This document shows positions 28,081 to 37,565 of a DNA stretch of 64,000 nucleotides, in pieces. Under the pieces are notes generated by a model. That model did no database searches, had not been told where the DNA came from, and was given only the letters and a program-made list of their open reading frames with translations. The stretch is from Paludibacteraceae bacterium. GTDB lineage: Bacteria; Bacteroidota; Bacteroidia; Bacteroidales; Paludibacteraceae. Position numbers and translations under genes: made by a program. The stretch's first letter is position 1, and each line of letters begins with the position of its first letter. The stretch spans positions 33,114 through 97,113 of the forward strand of contig JAGBVI010000065.1 of NCBI GenBank assembly GCA_017630395.1. Reading direction: 5' to 3'.

Positions 28081-28430
28081 ATAACTTTTATGACAGAATC
28101 GACTTCAATGCCTTCTGTATAAGAGATTGTGACATCTTGTAGTATCCATTGATCTGCTCTCCGATGAGCAAGAAAGCCTGGTGGCTATATGATACGTTAT
28201 TTCATGGAGAGTGTCAGTCTGCAGAAAATTTTCGTTATCTTGACAAACTATACAATAGCCTGCAGGAACTTGTTCAGGAGGTCTGTGTGAGATATACCGG
28301 AGGATAATGACACGATAACAAAACATCTTTGCCTCACTATGGAGAGGGAGGTCCATATCATATCTCATCGACACTGATGACTGGTTAGAACTCTGATTTG
28401 GGTGACGCGAGGATAAAGTCTGGAAATAAT
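28081..28430 (+). pseudogene. Decayed coding remnant of unknown gene
   Basis: The 465-base gap between the acyltransferase gene and the CotH gene is less AT-rich than its surroundings and reads like a broken gene on the plus strand. One frame gives FYDRIDFNAFCIRDCDIL, a stop, then MSKKAWWLYDTLFHGECQ and on to VCVRYTGG before another stop at about 28301. A different frame then gives SLPHYGEGGPYHISSTLM before a stop near 28385. Protein-like residue use with stops and a frame change suggests decay. I do not recognise the family. A minus-strand ORF over the same stretch looks less like a protein. Confidence 0.4.
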
Positions 28431-28433
28431 ATA

Positions 28434-28453
28434 AAACGTAATTTATTGAAGTT
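28434..28453 (+). repeat. Dispersed repeat, diverged copy
   Basis: AAACGTAATTTATTGAAGTT matches the 21-bp repeat at 25056 and 36727 with a couple of changes. It sits at the right edge of the decayed remnant. Confidence 0.5.
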
Positions 28454-28455
28454 GT

Positions 28456-28504
28456 CTAAAAAAAGATGGATTTAGGCGTTTGCAATAAATACCTAATCCA
28501 TCTT
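28456..28504 (-). terminator. Terminator of the CotH/lamin-tail gene
   Basis: AAGATGGATTTAGG (28463-28476) pairs with CCTAATCCATCTT (28492-28504), with one bulge. On the minus strand it is followed by a run of T. It lies about 40 bases after the stop of the CotH gene. Confidence 0.85.
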
Positions 28505-28541
28505 CGTAGGTAACAAGATAATAATATCTCCTTAATCTTTA

Positions 28542-31500
28542 TTATTCTTCTTTGATAATCTTAGTTGTATATTGGAACGAATTATTATGAATTTTCAGTA
28601 GATACATACCCTTTTTTAGAGATGTAACATCTAATTGGGTTTTATTATCAACCATTTTTTCAATCAATATTCTACCTGAAATATCGCAGATTACAATCTG
28701 ACATCTCTCTTGAGTCATAGATATATGCAAGAAGTCGCGAACAGGGTTCGGATAAACTATGGCACTATTTTCATCTACAATAATGGTAGGAACATCTGTT
28801 TTTGCAGGATTTTCTTTATTAAATGTAGGCAATGATGTAACCTCCCATGAGTTCTCATTTTTGTTAAGAGAAAAACGAGCAAAGGATTCCCCTTTGAGGT
28901 GAGGTTTGTAACAAATTGAGTCGATGACAATAGTATCTCCATTTGCGATTTTAGATAAAGAAACAGTCTGAGTTCTAGATGTCGGTAGTGAAAAATTGGT
29001 GTGTAGTGGACCTTGTTCCGGTTGAGAATCCGCCCAAAATACCTTATACCCTTTAGCCGGAATGGTGGTTGCGACAGAATCTGTAGCAGGGATTTGGAAT
29101 TTTGTCAAATTCTTTCTTGCATCCGATAAGAAGTAACCGGCAAGATTTACGCTTTCCCAACCATCGTTGTAGATTTCAATCCAATCATTACTTTCTCTTG
29201 CTTCATCGACAAAAGTACTATTGGAGATGCAAATCTCGTTTAGATATAGATTTTCTTCTTTATTAAGTTCTTCATCCTCTGTCTCTTTTTCAAAGAAAGC
29301 ACGAAGAGTACCTCCAAAGAAATGGTCGTCATAAAAAGATTTTTCGTTGCAAACTTTTTTATGGATAATATCTTTTTGAGAAGTTTGAATATCCATGTCA
29401 AAATAGAGTGTATTACTAGTTTTAGTGTGGTTATGAACTTCAACTGCAATTATATTTTTCCCATTGCGGAATGCAGATGCAGGAAGAGTGATGTCATAAG
29501 TTTTGCGGGACGCACCAAAGTAAACTTTCGATTTGTCGTCATAAGCAATTTCTCCGTCAAGTAAATTTGCTCTAACAATTTCTTTCCCATTTAGGTAAAC
29601 AATAGCTGCATCATTAACGGTTGTAGATAAAGTGATGTCGCCAAATCCGGTGGTGTCATTAATCTGTAAATTGTATCTAAAATAAGCCGTTGTAATATAG
29701 TCTTCTCCGTTAGACTCGTGCATGTTTAGTTGAGAATCTGTGTTTTCGTATCCAAATCCCATTCGCCCATTTATATTTTTCCAATTATTACAGTCAAAAT
29801 CAATATTTTTCCAATTAGGATCGGTTATTTCTCCTCGGTCATAACACTTCCAATAGTAAGCATAAGAGTAGTAGGGCTCTCTTTCTGTAACCTCCCAGTG
29901 ATCAAATTTATATCCCGGAGGAACAATCGGTTCAACACTTAGTGGAAGGTTTTCAAAATAGTTGCTATACAAATTGGAAACATCAGCAGTTTCAAAGTGA
30001 TTGATTTTGTATTGAACCATAGGAATGTCACTAAGAATATTTAAAGCGCATGAGTCGCTATAGTAAAGTCCGTGAGAAGTGAGATTGAATAAGTTTTTAG
30101 GGCGCACTTTTGCGAATGCTTTAATTTTAGAGATTCCGTTACTATATCCACTCGCAGCCCCTTTTTGTCTTCTGAAGTAGTTTAATTCTGAAGAGATAAT
30201 GGAGGTAACACTATCCAATTGAGCATTTAGTCGTTTTTCAGAAAAAGTAGTAGGGAGGTGCACAACCATTTTGGTCATCAAGCGAAATCTAAAAAGGTCG
30301 TTTTTCAAAAAAGCGTCAAACAATTGATTCGATCTAGCATATTTGTAGGAGTTAGTATTTCTGTTGTCCTCATAAAGAGAAAATCCAAAGTCGGTATCAT
30401 ATAAAATCCATCTCCACTTGCCATTCTTTTTTTTCTTCCATGCTTTTATGTTACCTCTGGGCCAATCCCTATTGCAGAGATAGATTTCGGCAGTCAGATA
30501 GTTTAATAATTCTTCCACATCGACGTATGCACAAATAGAATCATACATACCATCAGCATTCATATCTTTCACATTGGTAAAATATTCAAACATATCACTA
30601 TAGTCAGATTCATTGCCAGCATTATCATATTTGTTGCTACCTTCATGGATATAAATACTATCTTCATCTAAACCATAATTAGAGAAAACGAAGTCTTCAC
30701 CGGTTCGTTCTCGTATATTTAGCATTCCGTAGTAGGAGCCGTTAATATATACCGCTGCAGGTTCGTAAGCTTGATGATCAATGTCCATTCTGCCAATCAG
30801 AGCAGATTGAAGAAAACCATCTCGAAGCATGGTTGAGCTATAATCATTCCCCGAATTTCTAAGAACGATGCTTTTCCACTTTAAATTAGGTTTTTCTTTA
30901 AATATTGGATAGTCAAAGCGATTATTGCCAAAGGTTTTATTTGCTTTGATTTTGATGGATTTCGTTTTGTTAGTGCGAGAACATCCCCCGAACCCCCCGA
31001 TACGAACCTCTTGATTCATCTGTTCATTTTTATCCAAGTCGTAGTATTCAAAATTGCAAGGACGATCCCAATCTTGCACGTAATTAGCGCGAGGAATACC
31101 TGCATTACAACCAGAAGAAACAGGAGCACCGTTTTTCCCAACCACTAAAAAGCCCAAACTATCGCCGTAAAAAAAATCATACTCAGAAACCAAAGATATG
31201 ACAGGGAGGGTTATTTGGCGAGTTTCAAAGAAATAACTACCGGTGGATATATCACTACGATGTTTTCCTTTTGTTATCGCAATTGCTCTGATAGGTGTAT
31301 TTTTTGTAAGGGTTATAGAATCTGTATATAACAATGAATCAATAGGTTGAGGCTCTGAACCATCTGTTGTATAGTAAATTTTTGCTGTAGAATCTTCACA
31401 AAATATTCTAATGTTTTGCGAGCCTTTATAGAATCCAGGAAGAGGTAAAAATGAGGGTTTAGGACATTGGTGGGTTATAATTGAAGTGGTATCATTTTCT

Positions 31501-31985
31501 CTATTAGGAGTAGGATTGGAAAATAGGACAATTTCCTCTTTGTTAGCAACCATTCTTCCGACAGACGAGTTTCGATAAGACTCTTTATAGGTGAATTTAT
31601 CCGAAACAGCTCCTTCTGCGGTAGTTAGGTAAATCGTTCCACCATCAGCCTCCAATTTAAAGTTTGCGTGGAAAGCTTGGTCCAATTTATCCATATAGAT
31701 AATTTTATAGGATTGAGGCGCTAAGATATATTCGGAAACATTTAAGGTGGAGTCGTATGGCATTTGCCATTTGAAAGGATTTTTAGCATCATCGGAAACA
31801 AATAGAGTAGATATGTCAACATCTTCATTCCCATTGTTGTACAATTCTATCCAACCTTCAAAATTAAAGTTAGAATTAATGTGGAAAGAAATATTTTTAG
31901 GCATAACTTCATTGATAATGACCGATGCGTTGCAATATAGGTAATTTATAAAAAGTAAAATTGATAAAAATAAAATTCTTCTCAT
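28542..31985 (-). CDS. CotH-kinase/lamin-tail-domain surface protein with T9SS sorting domain
   Basis: Large exported protein (1147 aa from ATG 31985). Signal peptide MRRILFLSILLFINYLYCNA. A lamin-tail domain follows at about residues 20-130 (SVIINEVMPKN, EGWIELYNNGNEDVDIS), then a chitobiase C-terminal-like domain at about 180-240 (IYYTTDGSEPQPID). A CotH kinase-like domain spans about 250-600 (RIGGFGGCSRTNKTKSIKIKA, MLRDGF, GNIKAWKKKKNGKWRWILYDTDFGF). A second lamin-tail domain lies at about 930-1050 (LNEICISNSTFVDE, NDWIEIYNDG). The C-terminus is a type A T9SS sorting domain (YPNPVRDFLHIS, KGMYLLKI, TKIIKEE). It is probably secreted by the T9SS and surface-attached. A strong promoter at 32049-32079 rules out the ATG at 32078. 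Substrate unknown. Confidence 0.9.
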   Translation of the reverse strand: MRRILFLSILLFINYLYCNASVIINEVMPKNISFHINSNFNFEGWIELYNNGNEDVDISTLFVSDDAKNPFKWQMPYDSTLNVSEYILAPQSYKIIYMDKLDQAFHANFKLEADGGTIYLTTAEGAVSDKFTYKESYRNSSVGRMVANKEEIVLFSNPTPNRENDTTSIITHQCPKPSFLPLPGFYKGSQNIRIFCEDSTAKIYYTTDGSEPQPIDSLLYTDSITLTKNTPIRAIAITKGKHRSDISTGSYFFETRQITLPVISLVSEYDFFYGDSLGFLVVGKNGAPVSSGCNAGIPRANYVQDWDRPCNFEYYDLDKNEQMNQEVRIGGFGGCSRTNKTKSIKIKANKTFGNNRFDYPIFKEKPNLKWKSIVLRNSGNDYSSTMLRDGFLQSALIGRMDIDHQAYEPAAVYINGSYYGMLNIRERTGEDFVFSNYGLDEDSIYIHEGSNKYDNAGNESDYSDMFEYFTNVKDMNADGMYDSICAYVDVEELLNYLTAEIYLCNRDWPRGNIKAWKKKKNGKWRWILYDTDFGFSLYEDNRNTNSYKYARSNQLFDAFLKNDLFRFRLMTKMVVHLPTTFSEKRLNAQLDSVTSIISSELNYFRRQKGAASGYSNGISKIKAFAKVRPKNLFNLTSHGLYYSDSCALNILSDIPMVQYKINHFETADVSNLYSNYFENLPLSVEPIVPPGYKFDHWEVTEREPYYSYAYYWKCYDRGEITDPNWKNIDFDCNNWKNINGRMGFGYENTDSQLNMHESNGEDYITTAYFRYNLQINDTTGFGDITLSTTVNDAAIVYLNGKEIVRANLLDGEIAYDDKSKVYFGASRKTYDITLPASAFRNGKNIIAVEVHNHTKTSNTLYFDMDIQTSQKDIIHKKVCNEKSFYDDHFFGGTLRAFFEKETEDEELNKEENLYLNEICISNSTFVDEARESNDWIEIYNDGWESVNLAGYFLSDARKNLTKFQIPATDSVATTIPAKGYKVFWADSQPEQGPLHTNFSLPTSRTQTVSLSKIANGDTIVIDSICYKPHLKGESFARFSLNKNENSWEVTSLPTFNKENPAKTDVPTIIVDENSAIVYPNPVRDFLHISMTQERCQIVICDISGRILIEKMVDNKTQLDVTSLKKGMYLLKIHNNSFQYTTKIIKEE

Positions 31986-32048
31986 GTCTTGAAACGTTAA
32001 CTTTATATATAAATAATTCATTTTAAGAGTAAAAAGAGACTCATAATG

Positions 32049-32079
32049 CAAATATATAGTATTTCTATACAATTTCAAA
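32049..32079 (-). promoter_or_regulatory. Promoter of the CotH gene
   Basis: On the minus strand TTTG (32076-32079) and TATATTTG (32049-32056) are 19 bases apart, an exact consensus. The start point near 32042 leaves about 57 nt of leader to the ATG at 31985. Confidence 0.75.
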
Positions 32080-32269
32080 ATTTTATTTAATTCTTTGTAT
32101 ATAAGATGAATACAGAGTTAAAAATAGTGATAAGAGATGTTTTCCTTGAATATAAATGAGATTAGCAAAAGAGAATTTTTAGTTAAAAGTGTTATAATTG
32201 GACAATAATTAAATAGGATTTGCGAATAAAACTTTTGTTTAAATTTTTCGTCACTCCACAAAATAGGAG

Positions 32270-32277
32270 TATTTTTG
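32270..32277 (+). promoter_or_regulatory. Putative -7 box for the giant activase gene
   Basis: TATTTTTG fits TAnnTTTG. It lies only 5 bases before an ATG at 32282, so transcription would begin at or after that codon. This favours the in-frame ATG at 32303 as the real start. A -33 match is not clear. Confidence 0.45.
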
Positions 32278-32302
32278 CGGAATGAATATAAAGGCTGTAA
32301 AA

Positions 32303-35300
32303 ATGGTAGAAAATAGTTACAGAATAGGGCTTGATGCTGGATCGACTACATTAAAATTGGTGGTAGTAGATAAAACAGGAGATGTTGTATATAAAGATTA
32401 TCGTCGTCATCATGCAGACGTATTAAATTCGTTGATAGATTCCCTTAATGCACTGAAATCTAAATTTGGTGATGTTGATGTAGCAATAAAAGTTACCGGT
32501 TCTGCCGGAATGGGATTATCTGAAAGGTATAAAATACCATTTATTCAAGAAGTAATATCTGCGACTAAAGTTATAGAGGAGAAGTATCCATCCGTTAAGA
32601 CATTAATAGATATTGGCGGAGAAGATAGCAAGATGATTTTCTTTGGTAAAGATATGCAGCCGGATATTCGTATGAATGGGAATTGTGCGGGAGGAACCGG
32701 TGCCTTTTTGGATCAAATGGCAGCTATATTGAATGTATCAGTATCAGAGTTGAATGATTTGGCGATGAATTCAACGTCAGTGTATCCTATTGCATCACGA
32801 TGCGGTGTCTTTTCAAAAACAGATATTCAGAATCTTATCGCATTGAATGTCAAGCGAGAAGATATAGCCTCCTCTATATTTAATGCTGTAATAACGCAAG
32901 TTATATCTACGTTGTCGCGAGGATGTGAAGTTGAGCCAAAATTATTTTTGTGTGGAGGCCCATTTGCCTATATTCCTTATTTGTATAAAGTATTAAAAGA
33001 AAAATTATCATTTTCTAACGAAGAAATTATCTTGTCAGATCATGCGTCAGTAGTTCCGGCATGGGGAGCTTCGCTATCATTAAAAGTTGGAGAATCATTG
33101 CAGAAAATCTCCTCTATCATAGCTTCGTTACAATCTCAGGAGAACTATTTTCGTCCTAAATCAAGTGGGCTACAGCCACTTTTTTCAACCTCTCAAGAAT
33201 TTGAGGAATGGCAACAAAAGAAATCTCAGAGTAAGATAGAGATAATATCCATCAATGAGGTTAAAGATGGGCTATGTTATATTGGGATAGACTCAGGTTC
33301 CACCACCACTAAAATAGTTGTAACCGATATAGAAGAGCGGATATTTTATACTTTTTATAAAAAAAATGGAGGTCGTCCGTTAGAGACTGTAAAAGAGGGA
33401 TTGTCTCTTTTGTTGCAAGAAGCCAAGAAGGCGGGAGTTTCTTTAAAAGTAGCCGGTAGTTGTTCTACTGGCTATGGAGAAGATTTAATAAAAACTGCCT
33501 TTGGATTAAATTATGGAATGGTGGAAACGATAGCACACTACACGGCAGCCTATAAACTCAATCCGAAAGTCTCTTTTATATTGGATATTGGAGGTCAAGA
33601 CATGAAGGCCATATTTGTAGAAAATGGAAGTATTAATCGTCTCGAAATAAACGAGGCATGTTCTTCCGGTTGTGGCTCTTTTTTAGATAGTTTTGCACAA
33701 TCATTAAATTGTCCGATTTCTGAATTTGTCAAGCAAGCATGTCAGAGTGAAAATCCTTCTGATTTAGGCACACGATGCACTGTTTTTATGAATTCAAAAG
33801 TTAAACAGTCTCTAAGAGAGGGAGCTCCATTGGCAGATATTTCAGCAGGATTGGCCTATTCGGTTGTAAAGAATTGTCTTTATAAGGTCTTGAAAATAAA
33901 GGATATGTCTGAAATGGGGCAACATATAGTGCTACAAGGGGGGACAATGAGGAATAGTGCTGTTGTAAGGGCATTTGAGTTATCTGTTAATAAAGAAGTT
34001 ATTGTTTCAAACATACCCGAATTGATGGGAGCATACGGGGCTTCACTTTTTGCTAAAAAGCAAAATGTGCAAATGTGTCCGGATGTTGTATTATTGGAGT
34101 CAATTGTTGATTTAAAAGATTATCTTTCAGAGCCACTAAGATGTGTGGGATGTGAAAATAATTGTCAGATATTAAAAAATACATTTGCAAACGGGAAGGT
34201 ATATTATTCGGGGAATAAGTGTGAAAAAGTATATACCAATAAGGGAGAAAAGGGAAGAGTTGCCTTTAATCTCAGTTTTTATAAAAACGAGATGGCATTT
34301 AAGAAATCCCTAAAAGGAAAATTGGAACAACCTTATATGACAATTGGCATTCCGAGGGCATTGAATATGTACGATAATTTCCAATTTTGGTATTATTTAT
34401 TTACTTTAAATAACATACAAGTAAAGTCATCATCGCGTTCAACATACTCTTTATATGAAAAAGGCTTGAACACGGTAATGGCAGACAATATATGTTTCCC
34501 TGCAAAGTTGTTGCATGGTCATATATTCGACTTAATGGGTAAGGGAATTGATAGGATCTTTTTCCCGTATGTGGTGTATGAAAAATTAGAAAAAGGGTCT
34601 CAAAATAGTTTTAATTGCCCTATTGTTGCAGGTTATTCAGATGTAATAAAGAGTGCTATCAACACTTCAAAGAGGTCTAATATCCCATTAGATTCGCCTG
34701 TAATTAATTTTAAAGATATAAAATTATTAGAGAAATCATGTCGATCATATTTAAAATCTCTATTGGCTGAGAATTATGATAAAAGGCGTTTTAAAGAGTC
34801 GTTTAAACAGGCGATTAAAGCCTCTGAAGATTTCTCTAAAAAAATTTCAGATAGAGCAACGGCTCTTTTAGACAAAGCAAAAAAAGAGGGAAGGTTTGTA
34901 ATTTTATTGGCGGGTCGTCCATATCATAATGACCCTCTGATACAGCATAAGGTTTCTGAAATCATTACTTCATTTGGAGTTGATGTAGTGACAGAGGATT
35001 TAGTCCGAATGGATGAGGTTGAACATCAAGATTCCCATGTCATAAAACAGTGGTCGTATGTAAACAGAATTGTGAGAGCTGCAGAGTGGGTAGCATCAAC
35101 AAATGAAAATGTTCATTATGTGCAATTAACTTCGTTTGGATGTGGTCCTGATGCTTTTATATTAGATGAGGTGTCAGATATCTTGAAACGAGGAGGAAAG
35201 AATTTAACCTTGTTGAAGGTGGATGATGTGAATAATGTAGGGTCATTGAGGTTGCGTATAAGGTCGTTGGTAGAGTCATTGTCATTCAAGAATAATGATA

Positions 35301-36556
35301 TGATGAGCATGCAGAAACAACCCTTTATGACCACTCCGGAATTTTTGGAGAAAGATAAAAACCGCAAGATACTGGTACCCTATTTTTCGGAATTTCATTC
35401 TCCGTATATTCCGGTATTATTTAAAATGTTAGGATATAATTTTGAGAATTTGCCACCAAGTGATGAAATTTCTTCTCAATTAGGACTAAAATATGCGAAC
35501 AATGAGGTATGTTATCCTGCAACATTAGTCATAGGGGATTACATAAAGGCGTTGCAATCCGGTAGATATCGTAAAGATGAGATAGCATTAGCGATAACAC
35601 AAACAGGAGGTCAATGTCGTGCAACAAATTATATTGCATTGATAAAAAAGGCTTTATTGGCTGCTGGGTATGGAGACATTCCGGTTGTTTCGGTTTCGAT
35701 AATGAATACGATTAACCAGCAATCCGGTTTTACTCTTAATGTTAAGAAAGTAGCTTTAATAACAACATATATGCTTTTTTTTGCAGACGCATTGTCAAAG
35801 ATATATTATTCTGCAGTTGTGCGAGAAAAAGAGAAGGGTCAGGCAGATGCGCTAAGAGATGAGTATATATTACGATCTATTCCTCTTGTTGAGGCGAAGA
35901 ACAGGAAGGCGCTTTTATCATTGTTAAGGGAGGCTGCACAAGCTTTTGATAAAATTATTGAGCATAAAGATGTCCCTCGAGTTGGTATTGTAGGAGAGAT
36001 TTTTATTAAATACAACCATTATGGTCAGCAGAATGTTGTAAATTGGTTTGTTCAAAATGGCATAGAACCGGTTATACCTCCATTGAATGAGTTTTTCTTA
36101 CAATATTTCCCTAATGCTAAATATAATGAGCACACAAATTTGGAATCAAAACGAGGTTTTAAGTCGCGATTGTTATCCTCAATAGGGGCTTCGTTATTGA
36201 AAAAAGTTATACGCTCTATAGATAAAGCGGCTGCTCATTATTCCTACTATGTTAAGATGTCCGATATGGACCATGAAGCAGAAAAGGCAAGTCGTATCGT
36301 TAATTTGGCGGCTCAATTTGGAGAGGGGTGGTTAATCCCTGCAGAAATTGCATCATTTGCCGAGAACGGTGTAAATGCGGTTGTAAGTTTGCAACCATTT
36401 GGATGTATTGCTAATCATGTAATATCAAAAGGTATTGAGAAACGAGTTAAGGATATTTATCCTGATATGAATATTCTTTATTTGGATTTTGATGGAGGAG
36501 TTAGTGAAGTGAATGTTTTGAATCGTTTGTACTTCATTGCACGCTCTGCAAAATAA
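32303..36556 (+). CDS. Giant CoA-enzyme-activase/2-hydroxyacyl-CoA dehydratase-like protein
   Basis: About 1417 residues fuse several units known from anaerobic radical dehydratases. Two ASKHA ATPase (BcrAD/BadFG) domains come first: GLDAGSTTLKLVVVDKTG near the start with GGEDSKMIFF and NGNCAGGTGAFLDQM, then at about residues 330-610 GIDSGSTTTKIVVTD, GGQDMKAIFVENG and NEACSSGCGSFLDSF. A Cys cluster follows (RCVGCENNCQI), then a DUF2229-like segment (IGIPRALNMYDNFQFWYYLF) and a dehydratase-like C-terminal half (LAGRPYHNDPLIQHKV, TQTGGQCRATNYIALIKKALL, QPFGCIANHVI). The Gly-Cys motifs would bind a [4Fe-4S] cluster. The true substrate is unknown for this large subfamily. The gene appears to stand alone. 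Confidence 0.88.
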   Translation: MVENSYRIGLDAGSTTLKLVVVDKTGDVVYKDYRRHHADVLNSLIDSLNALKSKFGDVDVAIKVTGSAGMGLSERYKIPFIQEVISATKVIEEKYPSVKTLIDIGGEDSKMIFFGKDMQPDIRMNGNCAGGTGAFLDQMAAILNVSVSELNDLAMNSTSVYPIASRCGVFSKTDIQNLIALNVKREDIASSIFNAVITQVISTLSRGCEVEPKLFLCGGPFAYIPYLYKVLKEKLSFSNEEIILSDHASVVPAWGASLSLKVGESLQKISSIIASLQSQENYFRPKSSGLQPLFSTSQEFEEWQQKKSQSKIEIISINEVKDGLCYIGIDSGSTTTKIVVTDIEERIFYTFYKKNGGRPLETVKEGLSLLLQEAKKAGVSLKVAGSCSTGYGEDLIKTAFGLNYGMVETIAHYTAAYKLNPKVSFILDIGGQDMKAIFVENGSINRLEINEACSSGCGSFLDSFAQSLNCPISEFVKQACQSENPSDLGTRCTVFMNSKVKQSLREGAPLADISAGLAYSVVKNCLYKVLKIKDMSEMGQHIVLQGGTMRNSAVVRAFELSVNKEVIVSNIPELMGAYGASLFAKKQNVQMCPDVVLLESIVDLKDYLSEPLRCVGCENNCQILKNTFANGKVYYSGNKCEKVYTNKGEKGRVAFNLSFYKNEMAFKKSLKGKLEQPYMTIGIPRALNMYDNFQFWYYLFTLNNIQVKSSSRSTYSLYEKGLNTVMADNICFPAKLLHGHIFDLMGKGIDRIFFPYVVYEKLEKGSQNSFNCPIVAGYSDVIKSAINTSKRSNIPLDSPVINFKDIKLLEKSCRSYLKSLLAENYDKRRFKESFKQAIKASEDFSKKISDRATALLDKAKKEGRFVILLAGRPYHNDPLIQHKVSEIITSFGVDVVTEDLVRMDEVEHQDSHVIKQWSYVNRIVRAAEWVASTNENVHYVQLTSFGCGPDAFILDEVSDILKRGGKNLTLLKVDDVNNVGSLRLRIRSLVESLSFKNNDMMSMQKQPFMTTPEFLEKDKNRKILVPYFSEFHSPYIPVLFKMLGYNFENLPPSDEISSQLGLKYANNEVCYPATLVIGDYIKALQSGRYRKDEIALAITQTGGQCRATNYIALIKKALLAAGYGDIPVVSVSIMNTINQQSGFTLNVKKVALITTYMLFFADALSKIYYSAVVREKEKGQADALRDEYILRSIPLVEAKNRKALLSLLREAAQAFDKIIEHKDVPRVGIVGEIFIKYNHYGQQNVVNWFVQNGIEPVIPPLNEFFLQYFPNAKYNEHTNLESKRGFKSRLLSSIGASLLKKVIRSIDKAAAHYSYYVKMSDMDHEAEKASRIVNLAAQFGEGWLIPAEIASFAENGVNAVVSLQPFGCIANHVISKGIEKRVKDIYPDMNILYLDFDGGVSEVNVLNRLYFIARSAK

Positions 36557-36560
36557 ATAA

Positions 36561-36618
36561 GCACCTATATCATCGTATTGTATATTTTCTACTTTGATAT
36601 AGGTGTTATTTTTTTTTG
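36561..36618 (+). terminator. Terminator of the giant activase gene
   Basis: CACCTATATCA (36562-36572) pairs with TGATATAGGTG (36595-36605) across a 22-base loop, followed by a long T-run. Confidence 0.8.
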
Positions 36619-36726
36619 AGTAGCTTTTATTTCTATGAATTTTTACATTCTTTTGGTATCTTCTGTAAATTAGGTTGAGATGTTTTTGAAGTGCAACCGA
36701 ACCGGGATTTATGATGTAAGTAATAA

Positions 36727-36747
36727 AAATCGTAATTTATAGAAGTT
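36727..36747 (+). repeat. Dispersed 21-bp repeat, copy 2
   Basis: Exact inverted match to 25056-25076; core CGTAATTTATAGAAGTT. It lies between the convergent activase and radical SAM genes. Confidence 0.8.
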
Positions 36748-36784
36748 CCCTTTAGAGAATCAGAGGGGATAGCCTGAATTTGAG

Positions 36785-37561
36785 TTATCCTGCTACAGAG
36801 ACAACGAATCCTAGTTCTTCTGCCTTTTGAGCGATTTTTGATAATTCTTGTTTTGATACCTTTTCTAAAGTTTTTACAGGAGTATCTCTATCAATAGAAT
36901 AAATCATAATTTGTTTAGGGCGAGTGATTTTTACAATTTCAAGCCATGCGTTCACTTCGTTTTCTGTAGTGTTGTCAATTCTTTTGCCATTAAAATCGCC
37001 TCTTAAGAACATCGTTTGCATGATAAAATCACCATTAAAGCACAACATTCCATTGATAACTGTGTCTATATCAAAATTAGAAGACGTTGGCTGATCAATC
37101 AATTTTATGGTTTCTAAAAGGCCTGAATCTAGTTTTAATATGTTGTTATCAACTTTAGACAGAGCATTTGTTACGCTTTCTCTATTAAGGGTTGTAGCAT
37201 TTGATAGCACGCTGATTTTTGAGTTAGGAAAGTATTGATTGCGTAGCAAAATGGTTGCATCAATTATTTCATCAAAGTTGGGGTGAAGCGTAGGTTCTCC
37301 ATTCCCTGCAAATGTAATAACGTCTAGATGTTTTTCATTTTGAAGCATCTCTTTCAGAACAGATTCCAAATTTTCGATTACAACGTTTTTTTCTGCAAAT
37401 TTACCATGTACATCATTTTGGGTAAACCCGCATTCGCAATAAACACAATCAAAAGAGCATATTTTTTTATTCAGAGCTAAAAGGTTTACTCCAAGTGAAA
37501 CCCCCAATCTTCGACTTTGGATAGGTCCAAATATAATACTATCGTAAAGTTTTGTAGCCAT
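36785..37561 (-). CDS. Radical SAM protein
   Basis: Radical S-adenosylmethionine protein of 258 residues. The cluster-binding motif is CSFDCVYC (CX3CX2C, about residues 35-42), followed by the GNGEPTLHP motif (ITFAGNGEPTLHPNF) that contacts SAM. The N-terminal FGPIQSRRLGVSLGVNLL is characteristic of a small family often annotated as wybutosine-like or MoaA-like radical SAM proteins. Reaction unknown. It is the last gene of a minus-strand run (murF, small membrane protein, LtaS-like sulfatase, this gene) with four bases between it and its neighbour. Confidence 0.88.
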   Translation of the reverse strand: MATKLYDSIIFGPIQSRRLGVSLGVNLLALNKKICSFDCVYCECGFTQNDVHGKFAEKNVVIENLESVLKEMLQNEKHLDVITFAGNGEPTLHPNFDEIIDATILLRNQYFPNSKISVLSNATTLNRESVTNALSKVDNNILKLDSGLLETIKLIDQPTSSNFDIDTVINGMLCFNGDFIMQTMFLRGDFNGKRIDNTTENEVNAWLEIVKITRPKQIMIYSIDRDTPVKTLEKVSKQELSKIAQKAEELGFVVSVAG

Positions 37562-37565
37562 AATT

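Noticed and set aside
28105-28374. Minus-strand 89-residue frame in the decayed region
   Set aside because: The residue mix (many Cys, His, Arg) looks random; the plus-strand fragments look more like a former protein.
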